NCBI RefSeq assembly: GCF_958979055.1
Contig: NC_084892.1
Span: 25,706,501 to 25,770,500, forward strand
Direction of reading: 5' to 3'
DNA length: 64,000 nt
Source: Alnus glutinosa
Taxonomy: Eukaryota; Streptophyta; Magnoliopsida; Fagales; Betulaceae
Shown: positions 57,415 through 64,000 of the stretch, in pieces
How the letters are laid out: each line of letters starts with the position of its first letter
Position numbering within the stretch: the first letter of the stretch is position 1
Program-made: the position numbers and the translations under genes
Notes under the pieces: generated by a model
Database searches by the model: none
What the model saw: the letters and a program-made list of their open reading frames with translations, nothing else
Told to the model about the DNA's origin: nothing

Positions 57415-58480
57415 TGTTAAGGATATGATCCCGGACTCCTCACTTCCAGCTAACAATCGAGACAAGTCTGCAGCAAATCATGTTGCAGACAATATGGAAG
57501 TAGCAAATCCTGTTGCATGTATAAAAGGAAGGAAATAATGCCTCATGCCACTATTATAAGGAAAGTCCACGTACCGGATCACATCCACAAGGAAAGGAAA
57601 GCGCAGGGCTAGCTGGATGCTTCCATATCAGGCAACTATACTGATATTAAGAAGGGTCATTTCCAAATATACTAAGGCTAATATTCTTCATTGTAATTAT
57701 TGTTTATTTTTCATTTTCTTCTCAACTTACAAGCCTGTATTTATACTAAGAGCTTTGTCTCATTGTAATTCATTCAAAGTGTAATACAAAACACCTTTTG
57801 TTTTAAACTTTGTATCAGAGCCAATATCGTTGGCTAACACCTATTTTCGATCCATTTTTCCTTCCATTGTTTCAATGGCTTCTGCAAGCTCCTCAGCAGT
57901 TTCTGCATCTCCTTTTGTTGTCCCAAACATTACTTCGTTGGTGACATTTGTTGGTGACAACCAGACTTGAGGGTCCAAACTACATGAGTTGGACTACTCA
58001 ATTTGCTCTTGCCTTAAGCACACATGACCTTTTAGGCATTGTTGATGGCTTAAAAACTTGTCCCTCCAAATATATTTTTGATGCGGAGGGCAAGCCCACA
58101 TCGACCATTAATCCAGACTTTCTGGTATGGCAGAAGAAGGACCAGTTTGTACTGGCTTGGCTTAATGCCACTCTCTCTGAGAAAGAGTTGTCCATGGTTT
58201 ATGGACTCACCACTGCCCAACAGGTTTGGGCACACCTTTCCAAGAGATTTACTCCCACTTCCCGCACCCGAATCACCAACCTCAGGCGTTAATTGCAGAC
58301 AATCAGCCAAGGATCCAAGTCTTGCACGTATTATCTCCTCATAGCCAAAAATTTAGCCGATCAACTTCCTACCATTGGCAAAGGAGTTGACGATGAAGAC
58401 CTGATTTCTTATGTCATTGGAGGTCTCAATTATAATATTTTTCTAAGTATGAGTTCACATAATTACAAATTAAGCTATTA
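57415..58480 (+). mobile_element. Ty1/copia fossil: 5' LTR and gag fragment
   Basis: An LTR-like stretch of about 0.4 kb begins at TGTTAAGG (57415) and ends shortly before a primer-binding site, TGTATCAGAGCC at 57811-57822, complementary to plant initiator-Met tRNA. A copia gag-like region follows to about 58480. Nothing of protease, integrase or reverse transcriptase, and no second LTR, is seen, so the copy is a truncated relic. It is broken, with several breaks, and looks clearly older than the minus-strand element that starts 0.5 kb further on. Confidence 0.7.
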
Positions 58481-58802
58481 ATAGTAAACAATTAAGCTAT
58501 AAGTATATTTACATAATCATATTTACAGCTTAATTCATAGCTCACACTCACATGCACATAATTTTTATTAATATTTATAGCTTAAGTATAATTTATAGCC
58601 AGGTTCATATTTTATAAGCTAGAAGCTTATGATTAAGTATAATATTATTTAGTACCTAATTATATAAATAAATTATTAAATTATACATTATACAATGTCA
58701 AATAACAAATTGTAATATTGCATCATACGAACATATGATAAATATTGTCATAGATACTTAGGATTTATATGATCATGATATGATTCAACATGAACGAAAA
58801 TA
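58481..58802. other. AT-rich spacer
   Basis: Repeats of 'aattaagctat' and 'atttatagcttaa'; otherwise nothing recognised. Confidence 0.4.
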
Positions 58803-58975
58803 ATGACTAATGCTACGTATCACCTTTGTGTCTCCCCAAAATTAATGTGGCTTTTAAAATCATCATTGGATCAAAATTCAATAGTAGTATATCATAATTT
58901 CAATGGTGATTTTAAGAGCCACATCAATTTTGTGAGAACAAAAGGGAAACACAAAGGTAATATATATGTAGCCTG
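58803..58975. mobile_element. MITE of the GAGTAATGC family
   Basis: Palindromic arms 'ctaatgctacgtatcacctt' / 'aaggtaatatatatgtag' and 'ttaatgtggcttttaaaatc' / 'gattttaagagccacatcaa', as in the copies at 20.6-21.0 kb. Confidence 0.75.
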
Positions 58976-59007
58976 CCAGTAGGATAGAGGAAAAGTGGAA
59001 TCGGATA

Positions 59008-59555
59008 TGAAGAATTTTGAGAGAAAGGTTTTTGTCAACTTGACTAAAAACCATAGCATGCTTCTTATTTATACTGATGTACAAGGTGTAGATACAAGGT
59101 AAGAATAACAAGGAAATTTGCGCCTAGTCTATAAGAGTACAAATCCAATTACAATCAATTACAAGAAAGGAAAGAATTAGACATGGAAAGAATGGACGTG
59201 CATAAGTCAAGTCTTGGACTGCACGTGTAGTCGTGTAAGGAAGTCCTTGAGCAGCACACAAAGGTCTTGGACAGTGCGCATGGTGAGGAAGGAAAGTTTC
59301 TGTGAACAGTTGGAATATGGATGCATATCTTCAATATTCCTTGCTGAATTGGGAGCCTTGATTGCAGGGACACATACTGGAGTAGGATCTGTGATTGCAG
59401 TAGATTCTGGATGCTTATGTGTCACGGTATAGGCTGTGATCATGGCTGGATCTGATACTGATACGGGTGAATTGGCAGCTGCTGATGAGGCTGCCAAGGT
59501 GGAGGAAGCAGCTGCTGAATCAGCTGTCAAGGTGGAGACAGGATGTACACTAACA
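59008..59555 (-). repeat. 3' LTR of the copia element
   Basis: 548 bases, starting TGTTAG and ending TTCTTCA on the minus strand (TG...CA). It is preceded by the purine-rich tract GCGGGAGGA (plus-strand positions 59556-59564). The reading frame of the upstream pol region extends into it. Confidence 0.8.
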
Positions 59556-62500
59556 TCCTCCCGCAAGCTGATAGGGGGAGCAGCCACCAACAGCTTGTTC
59601 TTGAGAAAGGAGAAGCGGGCAGAAGACATACCCTTGGTAAAGATGTCGGCCACCTGATCATGAGTAGAGATAAACCGGATGGAGATGTCCCTATTAAGCA
59701 CCTTCTCACAAATGAAGTGGTAGTCCACCTCGATGTGTTTAGTACGGGCATGGAAAACGGGATTTGAGGCAAGGGCCAAGGCACTGAGGTTGTCACACCA
59801 TAAGGTAGGAGCAGCTAGAAGAGGAATGCACAGCTCCTTGAACAGCATCCGAAGCCAAAACAATTCAGCGGTGGTGAGTGCTAAGGAGCGATACTCCGCT
59901 TCGGTGCTGGAACGAGAAACGACGGCTTGTTTCTTGGCACTCCAAGATACCAAACAATTGCCAAGAAAGACACCAAAGCCAGATGTGGAGCGACGATCAT
60001 CAGGGCTGCCTGCCCAATCTGAGTCAGAGTAAGCCTGCAAATGAAAGGAACCAGGCTTGTAGAGAAGGCCATGATCAGCGGTGTTCTTTAAGTATCGAAG
60101 AACCCTTTTAGCGGCTGTCCAGTGAGTAGTGGAAGGAGAGTGCATGTGCTGGCACAACTGGTTCACGGAGAAGGCAATCTCAGGCCGAGTGAGAGTACAA
60201 TAGAGGAGAGCACCAACAACCTGGCGATATTCAGTGAAGTCCGGTAGGGGATCCCCATCAAACTTGGACAATTTAGCTCCAGCTGGGCAAGGGGAGGTAG
60301 CAGGCTTAGCACCAAGCATGTTGGTGCGATGCAACAAGTCCCGGATGTATTTAGCTTGACATAAATGGAGAGAATCAGGACAGCGAGTAGCTTGAATGCC
60401 CAAAAAGAAACCGAGAGGGCCCAAGTCCTTCACAGGAAACTTCTTTTGCAGTTGAGTAATGAGAGCAGTAAGAGCATGCATGTGGGTACCTGTAAGAACA
60501 ATGTCATCAACATAGATTAGCATGTACACCTTAACAGCACCATGGATGAAGATAAATAAGGAGGAGTCCACCAAGGAGGCAGTAAAGCCAAGTTCCAGCA
60601 GTGAGGATGATAGGCAAGTAAACCAAGCCCGTGGGGCTTGTTTGAGTCCATAGATGGACTTTCGAAGTCTGCATACAAAGTCAGGGTGTTCGTTGCTAAC
60701 GAACCCTTGAGGTTGCTCCATGTAAACCTCTTCCAAAAGGGTACCATGCAAAAAGGCATTGGAGACATCCAATTGCCTAATTGGCCAATTAAAGTGCACG
60801 GCCATAGCTAAGATAATTCGGATAGTGGAAGGTTTAATAACCGGACTGAAGGTGTCCGTGTAGTCCACACCACTGAGTTGTTCAAACCCTTTGGCCACCA
60901 ACCGAGCCTTGAACCGATCAATAGAACCATCCGGCCGTTGTTTGATCTTGTACACCCATTTATTGCGGATGACATTGTGCCGAGGAGGGCGGGGACAAAG
61001 TGTCCAGGTGCCATTACCCACTAGAGCATCAAATTCCTGAGACATGGCAGTCTGCCATCGAGGGTCAGTGACTGCCTTAGAGAAACAAGAAGGTTCAGCA
61101 TCAGGTTGGGCAGCAAGGAAGGCAGTCGGAGGATGTTTGGTATGACAGAGGAGTTGGTAATCAGGAAAAGGTTTCGGCTTCAAAGAACCAGTGCGGGAGT
61201 GAGTCACCATAGGATGACTGGGAGGAGGGGGCACAGCAGTAGGTGAAGGAAGGGATATAGAAGAGGGGACAACCTCAATGGTAGGGAGAGGTAAGGTAGC
61301 AGCTGGAGTCAGGGGAGGCGCTGCAGGGGTAGCATTGGAAGGAGGAACATTAGAAGATGCAGAATCTGCACTGGTGGAAGAGGAAAGGGAAGGTTCAAGG
61401 GGAGGAACCGGAGGTGAGGGTGTGGACAGAGGAGTGCTGTCATGTGGAGCCAAAGCCTCTGAAGCAGAGGTATTGGTAGTAGCTGATGGGGAGCAAATAA
61501 ATGATGGAGGAGCAGGAAAGCTTACCGGGAGCAGCAGAGGAGAATCAGATGATGCATTGATCCTGGAGGGCAGCTTCAACGCGGCATGTTCCTTTGCAGG
61601 GAAAGAATGCTCATCAAAGATGACATGGCGTGAGAGATAGACCTTATCAGTGAGGGGATCAAGACACCTATAACCCGCATGACTATATCCCAAAAAAATA
61701 CAGGACTTAGATCGGTATTCCAGCTTGTGAGAAGTGTAAGGTCTGAGTAAGGGAAAACATTTACACCCGAAAACTCTAAGGAGGGAGTAGTTTGGATGTC
61801 TTTGAAAAAGCTTCTCATAAGGGGAAGAGTGATCTAGAACAAGAGTGGGTAGCCTATTGATTATATAGACCGAGGTGAGGAAGGCATCGACCCAATACCG
61901 GTTGGACAAACCACAATGAGCTAGGAGAGTGAGCCCGGTTTCAAGAATATGCCGGAGCTTTCTCTCAGCCAAACCGTTCTGCTGAGATGTGTGTGGACAT
62001 GTCTTTCTGTGAAGAATACCATGCTTGGATAGATTCTGCTGAAAACGAAGAAAAGTGAATTCACCCCCTTCATCTGATTGGAGTTGCTTAATTTTGCAGC
62101 TGAATTGTGTTTCAACTAAAGTTTGAAATTTAATGAATGAGTCATAGGTTTCAGATTTGGTATGCAGAGGGTAGAACCATGTATATCGACTAAAGTCATC
62201 TATGAAGATGATGTAATACTTACAACCACTTATGGAAGGGACAGGAGATGTCCACAAATCAGTGTGCGCAAGTTCAAGAGGAGACATGCTAGTGCGAGTG
62301 GATGCAGAGAAAGGGAGCTTTCTACTTTTGCCTAATTGGCATGAATCACAAAACTCAGTTTTATTCAAGTTCTCATTAGATGTAGGCAATTTATGTGCCT
62401 TTATTACACGAGAAACATTATTAAAAGAGGAGTGGCCTAGCCTATAATGCCACACGGATAAGGAAGTTCTCAAGCCTAGAAATGCGGTTAGCAAGGGTTT

Positions 62501-63973
62501 GAATTTTGATGAAGCATTCTTGAACCGCAGAGGATACAACCCGTTTTCACTCCTTCCTGCCAGGAGGATTGCATGCGTCTGAAGGTCCTTCACAAAAAAA
62601 TGAGTAGATGTTAGCACAAAATAACAATCATTGTCTTGACAGAATTTTTGGATAGACAATAATTTAGCTGCAGCATGTGGACAATGAAGGATGTTTTTAA
62701 GGTGAGAATCAGAATGAGGAGAGTGAAGGATGGCTAAACCAGTGTTCTCTATGGCAAGTCCTCCTCCATTGCCGACTGCTACTGTCTCATTTCCCGGAAA
62801 TGGTTGCTGCTGAAGGGACAGATTTTCCAGCTCGTTGGTGATGTGGGAGTTGGCTCCGCTGTCAGCAAACCACTGCTGATCATCATGGGTGTTGTTAAGG
62901 TGAGCCACCATGGCTGACAGTTGAGCCGGGAGATGTCTTCCCTGGTATGAATGGTCCATTCTGTGGAAACAATCAAGGGCCTGGTGACTAGTTTTGCCAC
63001 ATATTTGGCAGGGAGGCCGAGCAGCTGGAGGAAAGGTGCCATTAGCATGAGGAGAAGGTTGCTGTGGAGAAGCAGAAGAGCCATAGCTTGAAGAGCCCTT
63101 TGTCTATCCAGGGCGTGGAAAGTACTTTCCAGGAGGATGCATCTTCCCTTTGCCTTTCCAGGATGAAGGGTTCTGTCTAGGAGGGCCACCAGGACGCTGC
63201 ATGAAGAGTGCAAAATTGGAAGAATCCTGCACTGGTGTTTGCTGTTGGTTGAGCAACTTCTCGTGGTTGAGGAGCTCATCCTGGAAATCTGCAAAAGAAA
63301 GAGGGTTATCCCTTGTTGCCAAACCATAGGATGTAACAAAGGCATTGAATGTTGGATTGAGCCCGCTGATGATGTAGGATATCAAGTCTTCATCATCAGT
63401 AGGCCTTCCTATCACAGCAAGCTGATTTGCCCATCCTTTGGCCGTTTTGAGGTATTCAGCACAAGACTTAGATCCCTGGTGAAGGCTTTGAAGTTGGCGC
63501 TTCAGATGAGAAATTCTGGACCTGGATTGGGATGCAAACCGATTGGCTAGTGTGGTCCAAACCTGTCGAGAGGTGTGAAGACCATAGACACTAGCAAGAA
63601 CCAACTCAGTGAGAGTCACATTGATCCAGCTAAGGAGGCATTGATCCTTCTTAATCCAAATAGAGTGTAATGGATTTGGGACTTCTTTCCCTTCATCATT
63701 AGTCAGGAAAGGAGGAGGGCAGGGTTCAGAACCATCCGCAATGCCCATCAACTCATGGCCTTTCAGTATAGGAACGATCTGAGAGAGCCAGAGTAAGTAG
63801 TTGTTTTCATCCAGTTTGTAGGTTAAAAACTGGTTGAAATTTGGTACCACAAAGGTGGTAGTAGGAGCAAGAGCATTGTCATTGCTGCTAGAGGCCATTA
63901 GGAGGTTATTGGAACAAGAGAGAGGTGTTGAGCGGAAGTGAGGGAGAAAATCGAAGAGGTGTTAACCTAATAA

Positions 63974-64000
63974 GGCTCTGATACCATGAAGAATTTTGAG
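63974..64000 (-). repeat. Primer-binding site and inner edge of the 5' LTR
   Basis: The minus strand reads ...CTCAAAATTCTTCA (LTR edge, 64000-63987), immediately followed by TGGTATCAGAGCC (63986-63974), complementary to the 3' end of initiator-Met tRNA. The LTR continues beyond the window. Confidence 0.85.

Larger units (their letters stand above)
59008..64000 (-). mobile_element. Ty1/copia element, nearly whole, running out of the window
   Basis: On the minus strand in the order expected for copia: primer-binding site, gag region (about 63900-63100), protease, integrase, reverse transcriptase and RNase H (about 62960-59580), polypurine tract, 3' LTR. The protease DSGA, the integrase core, the reverse transcriptase YVDD (near 60507) and the RNase H DSDWAG regions are recognisable. 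The general resemblance is to RE1-like elements (possibly the Ale lineage). The 5' LTR starts at 63987 and only its innermost 14 bases are in the window; they are identical to the corresponding 14 bases of the 3' LTR. The element looks close to whole, with about one break, which suggests a young insertion; 14 bases are far too few to date it. The flank GGATA at 59003-59007 would be one side of a 5-bp target duplication. Confidence 0.9.

Overview
This is nuclear DNA from a flowering plant, most likely a eudicot and probably a woody rosid. The evidence is GT-AG split genes whose products match plant-only families (RopGEF with a PRONE domain, tau-class GST, DIR1-like lipid-transfer protein, SIS-type serine-rich protein), four nuclear tRNA genes, long AT-rich intergenic stretches, and many MITE-like inverted repeats plus Ty1/copia elements. 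No operon, CRISPR array or prokaryotic feature is present.

Layout. 1-5 kb: two copies of a non-autonomous element filled with GGCCGGATCC-type repeats, flanking a small secreted/membrane protein gene (2316-2801 +). 5.7-9.9 kb: a nine-exon PI31 proteasome-regulator gene (+), 293 aa. 13-18 kb: a repeat-rich block holding broken pieces of two unrelated host genes on the minus strand, a NIMA-related kinase (NEK) and a K+ efflux antiporter (KEA4/5/6 type), between arrays of a GTCGACGCTGAT-like repeat; this looks like transposon capture. 18.5-18.7 kb: tRNA-Ala(AGC) and tRNA-Ser(AGA). 20.6-22 kb: MULE-like MITEs, two with perfect 9-bp target duplications. 22.9-23.3 kb: a two-exon gene for a secreted six-cysteine peptide. 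24.5-25.5 kb: the 3' end of a dead LINE, split by a small MITE. 25.5-34.6 kb: gene-poor, with several inverted-repeat elements. 35.1-36.9 kb: SIS-like gene (+). 39.4-39.9 kb: DIR1-like lipid-transfer gene (-). 40.6 kb tRNA-Asp(GTC) (-), 42.8 kb tRNA-Pro(AGG) (+). 43.5-46.7 kb: seven-exon RopGEF (-), 704 aa. 50-52 kb: transposon remnants and tandem duplications. 52.9-53.8 kb: tau GST (+). 54.2-55.4 kb: a hAT-like non-autonomous element with an 8-bp target duplication. 57.4-58.5 kb: an old copia fragment (+). 59.0 kb to the window end: a nearly whole Ty1/copia element (-) whose 5' LTR runs out of the window.

The genes are independent housekeeping, signalling and stress loci and do not form one pathway. 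The closeness of the SIS-like and RopGEF genes recalls Arabidopsis chromosome 5, where RopGEF7 and SIS are neighbours, so this part may be conserved microsynteny. Exon limits come from GT/AG signals, phase continuity and family knowledge; no alignment or transcript data could be consulted. I found no convincing wholly new system. The best candidates for follow-up are the gene-fragment block at 13-18 kb, the six-cysteine peptide, and the CCGG-dense repeat family.
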